64,000 nucleotides of DNA from Pseudomonas khorasanensis (GTDB lineage: Bacteria > Pseudomonadota > Gammaproteobacteria > Pseudomonadales > Pseudomonadaceae): positions 88,337-152,336 of the forward strand of contig NZ_JABWQP020000012.1 in NCBI RefSeq assembly GCF_014268505.2. The letters run 5' to 3'. Under the pieces are notes generated by a model. That model did not search any database. It was not told the DNA's origin and saw nothing but the letters and a program-made list of their open reading frames with translations. Below, piece by piece: positions 49,587-59,700 of this stretch; within the stretch, counting starts at the first letter, position 1, and each line of letters opens with the position of its first letter. Position numbers and translations under genes: made by a program.

Positions 49587-51113
49587 TCAGCGCAGGTTGA
49601 TGGTGGTGTTCACGCCGTCGTTGACGCTGTCGTCATCGAACCAGCGCGCCGTGACCGTTTTGGTCTGCGTGTAGAACTGCACCACTTGCTTGCCGTACGG
49701 GCCGAGGTCGCCGAGTTTCGAACCACGGGAGCCCGTGAAGCTGAAAAACGGTACTGGCACCGGAATCGGGATGTTGATGCCAACCTGGCCGACGTCGATT
49801 TCCGTCTGGAATTTGCGCGCCGCCGCACCGCTTTGGGTGAACAGGCCCGTGCCGTTGCCGAACGGGTTGGCGTTGACCAAAGCAATCGCCTGATCGAGGG
49901 TGTCGACTTCCAGCACCACCAACACCGGGCCGAAAATTTCCTGGGTATAGATCTGCATGTCGGTGGTCACGCCCGAAAACAAGGTCGGGCCGACAAAGTT
50001 GCCTTGCTCGTAACCCGGCACGCTGATGTCGCGGCCGTCCAGTTCGAGTTTGGCGCCTTCCTTGATGCCGCTTTCAATCAGTTCAAGAATTCGCGCCTTG
50101 GCCTTTTTCGAAATCACCGGACCGACATCGGTGCCCGGCTCGCTGCCGGCGTTGACTTTGAGCTTCTGCGCCAGCGCCTTCAGGTCTGGCAGCCATTGTT
50201 TCGCCGCACCGACCAGCACCACCACCGAGGTGGCCATGCATCGTTGCCCGGCGGCTCCGAAACCGGCGCCGACCAGGGCATTCAGCGCTTGCTCGCGATT
50301 GGCGTCCGGCAGCACCACTGCGTGGTTCTTCGCGCCCATCATCGACTGCACGCGCTTGCCGTGTTTGCCGGCCAAGTCGTAAACGTGGGTGCCGACGGCG
50401 GTCGAACCGACGAACGACACAGCTTTGATGTCCTTGTGCGTGCACAGGCCATCCACCACGTCTTTACCGCCGTGCACCACGTTCAGCACGCCAGCCGGAA
50501 CGCCGGCCTCGAGCGCCAGTTCCACCAGCAGCATGGTCGACAGCGGATCCTGTTCCGAAGGTTTCAAGACAAAGGTGTTGCCGCAGGCGATAGCCATCGG
50601 AAACATCCACAGGGGAATCATCGCGGGGAAGTTGAACGGGGTGATGCCGGCGCATACGCCGATCGGCTGGCGCAGCGTATAGGTGTCGACGCCGCCTGCG
50701 ACGTTTTCGGCGAACTCACCCATCTGCAGGGTACCGATAGAGCAGGCGTGCTCGACGACTTCCAGACCACGGAAAATATCGCCCTCGGCGTCGGCAATGG
50801 TTTTGCCTTGTTCGGCGCTGAGCACCACGGCGATGCGTTTGGAATGTTCCCGGATCAAAGCCTGAAGCTTGAGCATGATGCGCATCCGCGCGCCGATCGG
50901 GGTCAGCTTCCAGGTCTGGAAGGCACGCTGGGCAGCGCTGACGGCGGCGTCGACTTCAGCGGCGGTGGCGAACGGGACTTTGGCCAGCACTTGCTGGGTG
51001 GCCGGGTTGACGATGTCGTGCCATTCGGTGGTCTGCGACTCGACCCACTCGCCGTTGATCAGAAGCTTGACCTTCTGGACCGTGGTTTCGTTGGGCGTAA
51101 GCGATGCGTTCAT
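49587..51113 (-). CDS. mmsA: Methylmalonate-semialdehyde dehydrogenase (CoA-acylating)
   Basis: The 508-aa protein is an aldehyde dehydrogenase of the MMSDH class. It shows KLLINGEWVES at the start, PFNFPAMIPLWMFPMAIACGN, the nucleotide segment VSFVGSTAVGTHVYDLAGKHG, the catalytic Cys in GAAGQRCMATSVVVLVG (near residue 285), and the terminal FFSFTGSRGSKLGDLGPYG. This last segment is characteristic of MMSDH. It converts methylmalonate semialdehyde with CoA and NAD to propionyl-CoA and CO2, the last specific step of valine catabolism. Upstream on the other strand is a LysR regulator (51263), so the intergenic stretch 51114-51262 is a divergent promoter. P. aeruginosa uses an AraC regulator for the same genes. 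Confidence 0.94.
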   Translation of the reverse strand: MNASLTPNETTVQKVKLLINGEWVESQTTEWHDIVNPATQQVLAKVPFATAAEVDAAVSAAQRAFQTWKLTPIGARMRIMLKLQALIREHSKRIAVVLSAEQGKTIADAEGDIFRGLEVVEHACSIGTLQMGEFAENVAGGVDTYTLRQPIGVCAGITPFNFPAMIPLWMFPMAIACGNTFVLKPSEQDPLSTMLLVELALEAGVPAGVLNVVHGGKDVVDGLCTHKDIKAVSFVGSTAVGTHVYDLAGKHGKRVQSMMGAKNHAVVLPDANREQALNALVGAGFGAAGQRCMATSVVVLVGAAKQWLPDLKALAQKLKVNAGSEPGTDVGPVISKKAKARILELIESGIKEGAKLELDGRDISVPGYEQGNFVGPTLFSGVTTDMQIYTQEIFGPVLVVLEVDTLDQAIALVNANPFGNGTGLFTQSGAAARKFQTEIDVGQVGINIPIPVPVPFFSFTGSRGSKLGDLGPYGKQVVQFYTQTKTVTARWFDDDSVNDGVNTTINLR

Positions 51114-51218
51114 GCTGGTCTCCGAAACTTGTTTTTATCGTAGGAGCCAAGGCGAAGGGTTCGCCTTGAGATGAGGCGTGTGTCACGAATTGGTTGTCGG
51201 ACTGTTTTTGGAGTATAG

Positions 51219-51247
51219 ATGTGCAAACTTCTAATAAGAACGCACAT
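51219..51247. promoter_or_regulatory. Dyad ATGTGC-N17-GCACAT between mmsA and its LysR regulator
   Basis: Perfect 6-base inverted arms flank 17 AT-rich bases just ahead of the LysR start. This is a plausible operator for autoregulation and divergent control of mmsAB, but it rests on symmetry and position only. Confidence 0.35.
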
Positions 51248-51262
51248 AAAAGCCCGTCCATC

Positions 51263-52210
51263 ATGCAAAAAAACATCACGTCTTTAGGCTCGCTGAACTG
51301 GGACGACCTCAAGTTTTTCCTCGAAGTCGCCCGCACGCGCAAGGCCAGCACCGCCGCCAAACGGCTGGCCGTCGACTACACGACGGTGTCCCGACGGATC
51401 AGCTCGCTGGAAGCTGCGCTCGGCACTTTGCTGTTCGAAAAGTCCCGCACCAGCGGTTTCGTCCTGACCACCGAAGGCCAGCGCCTGCTCGGGTATGCCG
51501 AGTCGATTGAAAGTACCCTGCACATGGCGTGCGAGCAGGTTTCCGGCTCCGGCGTGGCGCTCTCCGGCCATGTGCGCATGGGCTGCACCGAAGGCTTCGG
51601 CAGTTTTTTCATCACGCCGCAGTTAAGCCATTTCGTCGACGCCTACCCGGCAATCTCCGTGGACATCCTGCCGCTGCCGCACTTCATCAGCCTGTCCAAA
51701 CGCGAGGCCGACATCGTCATCGCGCTGGAACGCCCGGAACACGGCCCCTACGTGTGCTGCAAACTCTGCGACTACCGCTTGCAGCTCTTCGCCACCCAGG
51801 ACTACCTCGACAAACACCCACAGATCCGCCGCCCGGCAGATTTGATCAAGCATCAATTCATCAGCTATGTGGATGACCTGGCGTTCAGCTCGGAACTGCT
51901 TTACCTGGCAAACGTACTGCCCGGCGCCAACGCGCATCTGCGCAGCACCAGCGTAATCGCCCAGTTTGTCGCCGCGCAGCAAGGAAGGTCGCTGGCAATT
52001 CTGCCGTGCTTCCTGGCGGCGCAGGATCCCCGATTGCTGCCGGTGTTGCCGGAGGAAATAGACATCACCCGGCAGTTCTGGATGTACTGCCGGGAGGACC
52101 TGCGCAAGTTGAAGCGGATCACTCTGTTGTGGGATTACATCCGTGAGGTGACTGAGCGTAATCACGCGTTGTTGATGGGGCAGACTCGCGAGATGCAGTT
52201 CGCTGACTAG
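51263..52210 (+). CDS. LysR-family regulator, probable regulator of mmsAB
   Basis: ATG 51263 gives the typical length (315 aa); the open frame to 51194 runs through the dyad region. The LysR HTH is near residues 10-60 (WDDLKFFLEVARTRKASTAA, YTTVSRRISSLEAALGTLLF), followed by an effector domain (GHVRMGCTEGFGSFFITPQL, DIVIALERPEHGPYVCCKL, LAILPCFLAAQDPRLLPVLP). Divergence from mmsA-mmsB, 149 bases away, makes it the likely controller of valine catabolism here. Its end overlaps yfiB on the other strand by 4 bases. The Shine-Dalgarno is weak. Confidence 0.87.
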   Translation: MQKNITSLGSLNWDDLKFFLEVARTRKASTAAKRLAVDYTTVSRRISSLEAALGTLLFEKSRTSGFVLTTEGQRLLGYAESIESTLHMACEQVSGSGVALSGHVRMGCTEGFGSFFITPQLSHFVDAYPAISVDILPLPHFISLSKREADIVIALERPEHGPYVCCKLCDYRLQLFATQDYLDKHPQIRRPADLIKHQFISYVDDLAFSSELLYLANVLPGANAHLRSTSVIAQFVAAQQGRSLAILPCFLAAQDPRLLPVLPEEIDITRQFWMYCREDLRKLKRITLLWDYIREVTERNHALLMGQTREMQFAD

Positions 52211-52701
52211 TCAGCACTGACCACAATCGACACCCGGCGGTTTTCCGTGCGGCCCGCCGCCGTATCGTTTGGCGCCACCGGCTCGCTGCTGCCCAGGCCC
52301 TGCAATTGGATGTTTTGCGGCTTCATGCCGACCGTACCCAGTACGTTGGCGACGCTCTTGGCCCGACGCAGCGAGAGTTGTTGATTGTAAGTTTCCTTGC
52401 CCGAGGCATCGGTATGGCCATCGACGCGCACCCGCTCGATACCCACGCCGAGCAAGGCCTTGCCGATGCGTTCGACGATTTCCGTGCTGGGTACGTTCAG
52501 GCTTTCGACATCGCTGCCAAACAGCACCTTGCCGGACAGCCCGAATTCCCAGCCGTCGTCAGTCAATTCGAAACCCTGCTGTTGAAGCACGGCAACCTGC
52601 GCCGGTGTCAGGCCTTTTTGTGAGGCGGTCTGGCAACCGGTCAGTGTCAGCGCGGCCATCAGCAACAGCGCGGAAAAAATTCGGATGGGAAAAGTGAACA
52701 C
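52207..52701 (-). CDS. yfiB: OmpA-family outer-membrane lipoprotein YfiB
   Basis: The 164-aa protein has a lipoprotein signal ending in LTLTGC (lipobox Cys at residue 23) and a C-terminal OmpA peptidoglycan-binding domain (VDGHTDASGKETYNQQLSLRRAKSVANVL, then GLGSSEPVAPNDTAAGRTENRRVSI). In P. aeruginosa, YfiB at the outer membrane captures YfiR and so releases the cyclase YfiN, turning envelope stress into c-di-GMP. It is the third gene of yfiR-yfiN-yfiB, 5 bases after yfiN. The yfi identity follows from the three-gene order as well as sequence. Its stop overlaps the LysR gene end (convergent). Confidence 0.9.
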   Translation of the reverse strand: MFTFPIRIFSALLLMAALTLTGCQTASQKGLTPAQVAVLQQQGFELTDDGWEFGLSGKVLFGSDVESLNVPSTEIVERIGKALLGVGIERVRVDGHTDASGKETYNQQLSLRRAKSVANVLGTVGMKPQNIQLQGLGSSEPVAPNDTAAGRTENRRVSIVVSAD

Positions 52702-52706
52702 AGAAA

Positions 52707-53975
52707 TCAGCTCCTGGTATGAACGGAATCGGCCGGGCGCTCCGACCCGGCCGTGAATTGCGCGCCGCGCGACAGGCGCTTGGCCTGATACATCGCCGCA
52801 TCGGCTGCGTTGAGTAATGAACCCGGGGTCAGGCCATGATCGGGGTAGACGGCAATACCGATACTGAGCGAGGTCACAACACTGGTTTCCCCGGGCAGCT
52901 TGATCGGCATGTCCATGCTGGCGAGGATCTTGTCAGCGATGTGCTCCGCGTCCTCAATCGTGTGGAGCGGTGCGAGCAACACGGCAAATTCATCGCCGCC
53001 CAACCGCGCGACCAGATCGTCCTCACGCAATTGCGCCCGCACACGATTGGCAATGGCCACCAGCACCGCATCGCCGGAGGCGTGGCCAAAGTTATCGTTG
53101 ATGCCTTTGAAGCGGTCGCTGTCGAGAAACAACACGGCGACACGCTCATTGAGTTTCTTGCCGTTGCGCAACGCCCGGATCAGGCGACCCTCGAAAAACG
53201 CGCGGTTGGGCAACCCGGTGAGGCTGTCGTGGGTGGCTTGATGGGCGAGGGTTTCGTTTTCGTTTTGCAGGTGGGTCTGCCAGGACTCAAGCTCATCGAG
53301 CAGGGCATTGAAGTCGTTGCCCAGATTATCCAGTTCGGCGATTTGCGCCGGCGGCACCCGACGATCAAGCGCCCGTTCGCTGCGGGCGGCGTGGGCGACG
53401 GAGGCGAGGCTGCGCAATGGGCCAATGATCGCGCGCAATTGTCGACGCGCCAGATAGAGCGCCACCCAGGCGCTGATCGCCGTGCACAACACAATCCCGG
53501 CCAGGCCACTGAGCAAGAAGCGCATCAGACTGCCGCCGTGTCCAATGAGCAGAACACGACCGATCTCGCGGTCTTGATGCTCGATCGGCAGGCTGACCGG
53601 TTTCTCCAGAATGGCGCGTGTTATCTGCGTCTCCAGCTCGGAGAACAAGCCCTTCTCCGAGCGCTGCCATTGCGCAATCAATTGGCCTTGGGCGTCCAGC
53701 ACTCGAGCATCCGCCACTTCTTCGGTGGACGCGATCATCGCCAGCGCCTCAGTAGCAGCCGCCTTGTCGTTGAATACAACGGCCGCTTCGACGGTGTAGC
53801 TGATCGAGCGGGCGATCAGATGCAGGTTGTGGTCGGCGTAGACCCGCAACGCCAGCACGCCCAGCAACGTCAGCGAAACACTGGCCATCGCGACGCCCAC
53901 CAGCGCGACAATCAAATGCCCACGGCCGATGACCGAGCCCAGGGTCGGGCGGGTTTTCCAACTGAACAGCTTCAT
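52707..53975 (-). CDS. yfiN: Membrane diguanylate cyclase YfiN (TpbB-like)
   Basis: The 422-aa protein has a membrane helix (residues 22-46), a periplasmic PAS-like domain of about 110 residues, a second helix (near 152-175), a HAMP linker and a C-terminal cyclase domain starting at THDSLTGLPNRAFFEGRL. The active site is intact, ARLGGDEFAVLL, and an inhibitory RxxD site (REDD) lies five residues before GGDEF, so product feedback is expected. The enzyme makes c-di-GMP from GTP, favouring biofilm growth. Its start overlaps the yfiR stop (ATGA). It is held inactive by periplasmic YfiR in the known system. Confidence 0.93.
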   Translation of the reverse strand: MKLFSWKTRPTLGSVIGRGHLIVALVGVAMASVSLTLLGVLALRVYADHNLHLIARSISYTVEAAVVFNDKAAATEALAMIASTEEVADARVLDAQGQLIAQWQRSEKGLFSELETQITRAILEKPVSLPIEHQDREIGRVLLIGHGGSLMRFLLSGLAGIVLCTAISAWVALYLARRQLRAIIGPLRSLASVAHAARSERALDRRVPPAQIAELDNLGNDFNALLDELESWQTHLQNENETLAHQATHDSLTGLPNRAFFEGRLIRALRNGKKLNERVAVLFLDSDRFKGINDNFGHASGDAVLVAIANRVRAQLREDDLVARLGGDEFAVLLAPLHTIEDAEHIADKILASMDMPIKLPGETSVVTSLSIGIAVYPDHGLTPGSLLNAADAAMYQAKRLSRGAQFTAGSERPADSVHTRS

Positions 53976-54541
53976 GGCGCCGTCGCTTTTCGACGGGACA
54001 ACTGCAGCACGCTTGGATGAATTCGCACGCCGCTGCGCGCCACGGAGTCGAGATTGACCTCGAACGACACTTGATCATCGCCAACGCGCAGGCAGAACAG
54101 ACTGCCGACGGTGCATTGATCGTCGGCTTCGCTGATGCTCAATACCGGGTGGCCGATCAAGGACGCGAACAGGCGACTGCGTTCATTGGCGGTGAGTTTG
54201 CCGATGTACACCGCGTTGCATTCGCTGACGATGGCCGGGTTATCCGCCAGCAGGCGACGCACCGCGACCGGTCGTCCAGTGGCCTGCGTGGTGCCCTTGA
54301 CCAGGTCATCGGTGTATTCGGTGGGGCCGACGATGCACAGGCTCAACTGCGCGGGCTCGACTGGCCAGCGTGCGTAACTGAGGATGCCGAGGACTACTTG
54401 CGTGACCGCTTTGGCGCGCTGCTCGGCCGGCCCTGTTTGCGCTTGTGCGATGGCGATGCCTGATAACAACCAGAGCAAAACGATCAGCAATGCGCGCTGG
54501 CTGGCAAGCACACGCTCTGTCGCCCAGACGGCCACCTTCAT
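53972..54541 (-). CDS. yfiR: Periplasmic YfiN repressor YfiR
   Basis: ATG 54541 starts a 189-aa protein; a longer open frame to 54634 is rejected because it lacks a signal and the known protein is about 190 residues. A signal peptide spans roughly residues 1-35 (ALLIVLLWLLSGIAIAQAQ). The mature part fits the YfiR/DUF4154 family: YARWPVEPAQLSLCIVGP, NPAIVSECNAVYIGKL, and CTVGSLFCLRVGD with the two cysteines seven apart, which form a disulfide in the P. aeruginosa protein. The other pair (LCIVG, ECNA) is also conserved. Its role is to bind and inhibit the YfiN periplasmic domain under oxidising conditions. Confidence 0.9.
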   Translation of the reverse strand: MKVAVWATERVLASQRALLIVLLWLLSGIAIAQAQTGPAEQRAKAVTQVVLGILSYARWPVEPAQLSLCIVGPTEYTDDLVKGTTQATGRPVAVRRLLADNPAIVSECNAVYIGKLTANERSRLFASLIGHPVLSISEADDQCTVGSLFCLRVGDDQVSFEVNLDSVARSGVRIHPSVLQLSRRKATAP

Positions 54542-54658
54542 GCAAGGATTCTCTTGGAGCGTAACGAAATGATGCCGCAACGATAGCACAGCGTCGCAAC
54601 CCCAGCGAGGCGCCGCCTCTGACTGGTTGGTCAATAATCGCTACCGCTCCTCCAGCGA

Positions 54659-56767
54659 TTACTCTGGAACCTCGGCGCCCTCTTCCAGTTCAAGCATCAG
54701 CCCGCTCAGACGTTTCACCTTGCGCTGCACCGCCTCTTCAAAGACGCCAGCTCGCGGCTCGATCAAGGTGAACCAGTGCCTGGCGCGAGTGATTCCGGTG
54801 TAGATCAGTTCCTTGGTCAGCACGGGATTCAGCGCATCGGGCAAGATCAGCGCGGTGTGAGCGAACTCCGAACCCTGGGATTTATGCACCGTCATGGCAT
54901 AAACCGTTTCGACGTCATTTAGTCGACTTGGCAATACGAACCGCACACCGCCCTGGCCGTCGTTACGCGGGAAGGCTACGCGCAGAACCGTTTTGCCGAT
55001 CTCAGGCCCATCGCGCTCGGGAAGCTTCAAGGCGATGCCGATGTCACCGTTCATCAAGCCCAGACCGTAATCGTTGCGGGTCATCAATACTGGCCGGCCT
55101 TCGTACCATTGCTGATCGCTTTCAATCAGACGCGCCTTGAGCAACGCAGCGGTGATGCGCTGATTCAGGCCTTCGACGCCCCATGGCCCTTTGCGCACGG
55201 CGCACAACAACTGGAACGTGTCGAATGCCTGCAAGACTTCACGCGCCCAACCGGTCCAGTCCGGATGTTCAAGTGGGCTTGTCGACGGCGGACGCAGATC
55301 GCGCAATACGTTCAGGTAGTGGCGATAACCTTGCGGGCCGTTGCCGTGACCTTCAAGCAACAGACGTTCAAGTTTCTGATCGTGCTCGCCCTTGAGCGGT
55401 AACGAATACACATCGCCGTAGTCGCCGGTCGCGAGTAAGTGTCGCGCCTCAACGGCTTGCTGCTGATTGACCCGCCGCGCAAGCTGTCCGATGCCGCTGC
55501 CCTCGCCGAATCGGCGCGAGTGACGCAGCATGACTACTTGCTGGGCCAGCGGATGGGAGCCGTCGCTGTCTTCCTGCAAACCGCTGCCCTGCAACGATTC
55601 GCCACTGACTGATTCGAGCCACTGCCGGGTCTGCGAACTGTACCAGCCGCCCTCGGCGTCACGGCACAAATCGCCCAACACCGCGCCGGCTTCCACGGAG
55701 GCCAACTGATCCTTGTCGCCCAGCAGAACGAGGCGGGCGTGAGCCGGCATCGCGTCGAGCAGATTGGCCATCATTTCCAGGTCGATCATCGAGGCTTCGT
55801 CGACCACCAGCACATCCAGCGGCAAGCGGTTACCGGCGTGGTGACGGAAGTGCCGGGTCCCCGGCCGACTGCCGAGCAGGCGGTGTACGGTGGTCACATC
55901 ACTGGGAATAGCAGCACGCACCGCTTCGGCGACTTGCAGCGATTGCACTTGCTGGCTGATCGATTCGGTCAAGCGAGCGGCGGCCTTGCCGGTCGGTGCG
56001 GCCAGACGGATGCGCAGCGGATGACCGGCTTCTACCGCCGGAGCCTGCAACAATGCGAGCAAGCGCACCACCGTGGTGGTTTTACCGGTGCCGGGGCCGC
56101 CGGTGATGATGCTGAAGGCGCTGCGTGTTGCCAGGGCGCAGGCGAGTTTCTGCCAATCGATCACAGCATCGGATTCAGCCTCGCCGAACAATTCATCGAG
56201 ACGCTGCGGCAGGTCGTCCGGCGTCGGTTCCCGCTGCACAAGGCGCTGACGCAACGCCGCATCGATTCGGCGCTCGTAGGCCCAGTAACGCCGCAGGTAC
56301 AGGCGTTTCGAGGACAGCACCAATGGACGTTGCCGCGCCGTTTCACTTGGGTCGACGGCCAGCGCAACCAGCGAGCTGCCCGCCAGCACTTTGCACCAAT
56401 GGGCGCCATCGAGCGCTTCGAGCAGTTGCGAGGGCAGCAGCAACACGCCGCCCTGCACATCCCCTTCCGGCGGCAGCGAAAGTGCGAAATCCGGCGCCTT
56501 GAGGGTTTCGAACAAGTCCAGACAAACGTGGCCATGGCCAAGTTGATGGCTGGTCAGCGCCGCCGCCAGCAGGACCAGCGGATCGGTATCAGGCTCGAGC
56601 TCATGCAGAAAAGCGACAAATGCTCGGTCCAGCGGCCTTAACCAGCCACGCTCGACCCAACGGCTGAGCAAGAGCAGCAAATCATCAGCGCGGGTCAGCG
56701 GCGAAAGCTTCGACAGGCTGTCCGCTTCCAGCGGGGTCGGCAGCAGATCGGCAAACGTGCGGCTCAT
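54659..56767 (-). CDS. recD: Exodeoxyribonuclease V alpha subunit (RecD helicase)
   Basis: The 702-aa protein is a superfamily-1 helicase with Walker A ITGGPGTGKTTTVVRLLALL (near residue 220), motif II LVVDEASMIDLEMM, the LGDKDQLASVEAG segment, and the late TVHKSQGSEFAHTALILPD and YTGITRARHWF. RecD is the fast 5'-3' motor of RecBCD, which degrades linear DNA and prepares double-strand breaks for RecA. The start overlaps the recB stop by ATGA, so the subunits are coupled. It ends 118 bases from yfiR, on the same strand. Length is normal for Pseudomonas. Confidence 0.95.
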   Translation of the reverse strand: MSRTFADLLPTPLEADSLSKLSPLTRADDLLLLLSRWVERGWLRPLDRAFVAFLHELEPDTDPLVLLAAALTSHQLGHGHVCLDLFETLKAPDFALSLPPEGDVQGGVLLLPSQLLEALDGAHWCKVLAGSSLVALAVDPSETARQRPLVLSSKRLYLRRYWAYERRIDAALRQRLVQREPTPDDLPQRLDELFGEAESDAVIDWQKLACALATRSAFSIITGGPGTGKTTTVVRLLALLQAPAVEAGHPLRIRLAAPTGKAAARLTESISQQVQSLQVAEAVRAAIPSDVTTVHRLLGSRPGTRHFRHHAGNRLPLDVLVVDEASMIDLEMMANLLDAMPAHARLVLLGDKDQLASVEAGAVLGDLCRDAEGGWYSSQTRQWLESVSGESLQGSGLQEDSDGSHPLAQQVVMLRHSRRFGEGSGIGQLARRVNQQQAVEARHLLATGDYGDVYSLPLKGEHDQKLERLLLEGHGNGPQGYRHYLNVLRDLRPPSTSPLEHPDWTGWAREVLQAFDTFQLLCAVRKGPWGVEGLNQRITAALLKARLIESDQQWYEGRPVLMTRNDYGLGLMNGDIGIALKLPERDGPEIGKTVLRVAFPRNDGQGGVRFVLPSRLNDVETVYAMTVHKSQGSEFAHTALILPDALNPVLTKELIYTGITRARHWFTLIEPRAGVFEEAVQRKVKRLSGLMLELEEGAEVPE

Positions 56768-59700
56768 AGCAGGACTCCCTGTTCCCAGGCGGGTTCGGAC
56801 TTGGGTTCGGGTTTGCCCTGAAACATGCGGTCGAGGCGTTCGATCAGTTCCCGTGGCGGACGAACGAAGTACACACCGTGACTTTCAGCGCGCGTGCCGC
56901 GCAAGAACAGGTACAGCGCCCCGCCGACGTGACGGTCGTAATCGTAGTCCGGCAACCGCGCCTTGAGCTGGCGATGCAACGCCAGGAGATAGAGCACGTA
57001 TTGCAGGTCGTAACGGTTGTCGAGGATTGACTGCTCCATGGCTTGCACGGTGTAGGCCTGATCATCCACACCCAGCCAATTGGATTTGTAGTCGGCGACG
57101 TAATAGCGGCCCGCGTGTTCGAACGTCAGGTCGATAAACCCCTTGAACATACCGTTGAGCTGCACCGGTTCTGCCGCAACGCGGGCGACGCCATTATGGG
57201 TGTGCTGACGTACTTGTTCGTCGAGTTTGAGCACATCGACCTTGTGGCTGGCGAACCAGAACTCCATCTCGACGCGATATTGCTTCAGTTGTTCGAGAAT
57301 CACCGGCGGCTGCCCGCCAGCGATCGGCAACGGGCATTTGAGCAAATGCTGCAGCCAGTCAGTCAGCGTGGTGATCCAGCCTTGCCATCCGCGCAGGTTG
57401 CACCGCCGGGCAATTGCATCCTCCAGCGCTTCGCGGGTCACTGCAAAGCCCTCGGCGCCAGCCCATTCCAGCAAGCCATGAAGAAAGGTGCCCGGGTTGG
57501 GGCCGCGAGGGAAGCGATGAATGTCGGCGCCACCGGTGGCTATTTCCCTCGGTGCGTCAGGGTCGAGGCGCTCGTCGTCGAACAGCTTTTGCGCTTGCGG
57601 GCTGTCTGGCGCTTCATCGCTGCCGACGCTCAAGACGTCGCTGATGCGCAAGGCGCTGTAGGAAGCGATCCACCAGTTTTCACTGGCTTTGCGCTTGGGT
57701 CGCAGCGTGGCTCGAAGGACGGCTTCATTGCCCGGCGGCCGGTAGTGTTCGTCGGTGGGCTGAGGCATTTCGCCGATACCAATGGCAGGACAGTCTTGCT
57801 GCAGCTCTTGCAGCCATCGGTTCAATCCGCTGGACTCGCCCAAGGAAGCACCACCACCCAACAAGTAACCCAGCGCAGAAAGGTGCAGCACCGAGCTGTT
57901 GTTATTGCCCCGCTTGAGATCTGTCACGCCCAACCAGCAAGCATGTTGTGCACGGGTCAGCGCCACATAAAGCAGCCGCAAATCTTCAGCCAACCGCTCG
58001 TCATCCGCAAGGGCAATCAATTCGGCGGTCGGTTTGAGACTGATCTGCGCCTTGCCCGAAGCGTCGTGATAATGCAGCGGCAAGCGGCTGCCATCCACCG
58101 GTTTCGCCGCACAGATAAACGGCAGGAACACCAACGGATATTCGAGACCTTTGGATTTGTGGATGGTGACCACTTTGACCAGTTGCGCATCACTTTCCAG
58201 ACGAAGAATCTGCTCTTCACCGGCCTGCCCGGACAACGCCAGCAGTTCGGCCAGATGGCGGATCAACGCTTGTTCACCGTCCAGTTCACCGGCGGCTTGC
58301 TGCATCAGTTCGGACAGGTGCAGAAGGTTGGTCAGCACGCGCTCGCCGTCACTGCGCTGCATCAGGATTTGCGGTAGATGGAAATCGTGCAGCAGGCGGC
58401 GCAACATCGGCAGTACGCCTTGCTTGCGCCAAACCTCGCGATAACCACGGAACTGCATCACACGCGATTCCCAGACCATTTCGTCCTGGTTCAAGCGTTC
58501 CAGCTCGATCAGTGGCAGGTTCAGGGTAGTACAAGCGAGCGCGGCCTTGAGCGAGCGCTCGACGTCGGGTTCCGCGCAAGCCTTCAGCCAGGCCAGCAAA
58601 TCGTGCGCCTCTTGGGCGGCAAAGACCGAATCCTTGTCCGACAGATAAACACTGCGCACCCCACGCGCCGCCAGTTCGGCACGTACGGCCTGTGCTTCTT
58701 TACCGTCGCGGACGAGGATCGCGATGTCCGAAGGGCGCAACCCCCTGAAGTCATCTGCCTGACTGAACCCGGCACTGCCGGTTTGCCCGCCATTGAGCAA
58801 TGAGGCGATTTCGCTGGCACATGCGGCGGCCATCTGCTGGCGGTAAACCGCACCGGAGAGGGGCTGGTCGCTGGGCAACAGCCAGACATTCAGCGCCGCG
58901 ACTTCCTGACCTGCAATCTGTAGCGTTTCCTTGCGACCCTGTGACGCGACGGGCAGGAACGGCACCGGGTTTTCACCGTTTTTCTCGCGAAACAAAAACG
59001 CGCCGCGCCCCTGTTCTCGGGACTCGGCGCGTTCGAATACATGATTGACCGCAGTCACCATGCCGTGGCTGGAGCGGAAGTTGGTACCCAACGTGTGCAG
59101 GCGGCCGGTGGTGGCCTGACGCGCGCGCAGGTAGGTGTAGATATCGGCACCGCGGAAGGCGTAGATCGCCTGCTTGGGGTCGCCGATCAGAAACAGACCA
59201 GTGTCGGGATGGTTGTCTTCGATGCGGTAGATGCTTTCGAAGATGCGGTACTGCACCGGGTCGGTGTCCTGGAACTCGTCGATCAGCGCAACCGGAAACT
59301 GTTCGCGGATCAGCGTCGCCAGACGTTCACCCCCTTCGGATTGCAGCGCGCCATCAAGGCGCAACAGCATGTCGTCGAAACCCATTTCGGCGCGGCGTCG
59401 CTTCTCTTCTTCAAAACGTGCGCCGACCCACTTGGCCGCGTGTTGCAGGACAGCAGCATCGGGCGTTGGCAAAGCGTCAAGAGCCGACTTTAGACCGGGC
59501 ATGGCGTCCAGCCCTGGGTGACAGGGCGCCTGACCTTTCCAGGCTTCAGCCATGCCGTCGGGTGTCAGACGGGTAAATCCGGTGCCGATGTCCAACTGCT
59601 CAAGCGACTCGTCTGCGGCCCAGGCCTTGAGCTTCTCGAACCAGGGCTCGAAATAACGCGCCTGCATCTTGCGGCCATCGACGGTTTTGCTGGTGACGCC

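Noticed and set aside
48873..51143. A 756-residue open frame on the plus strand
   Set aside because: It runs antisense through mmsB and mmsA, shows no family features and has the amino-acid bias of a shadow frame.
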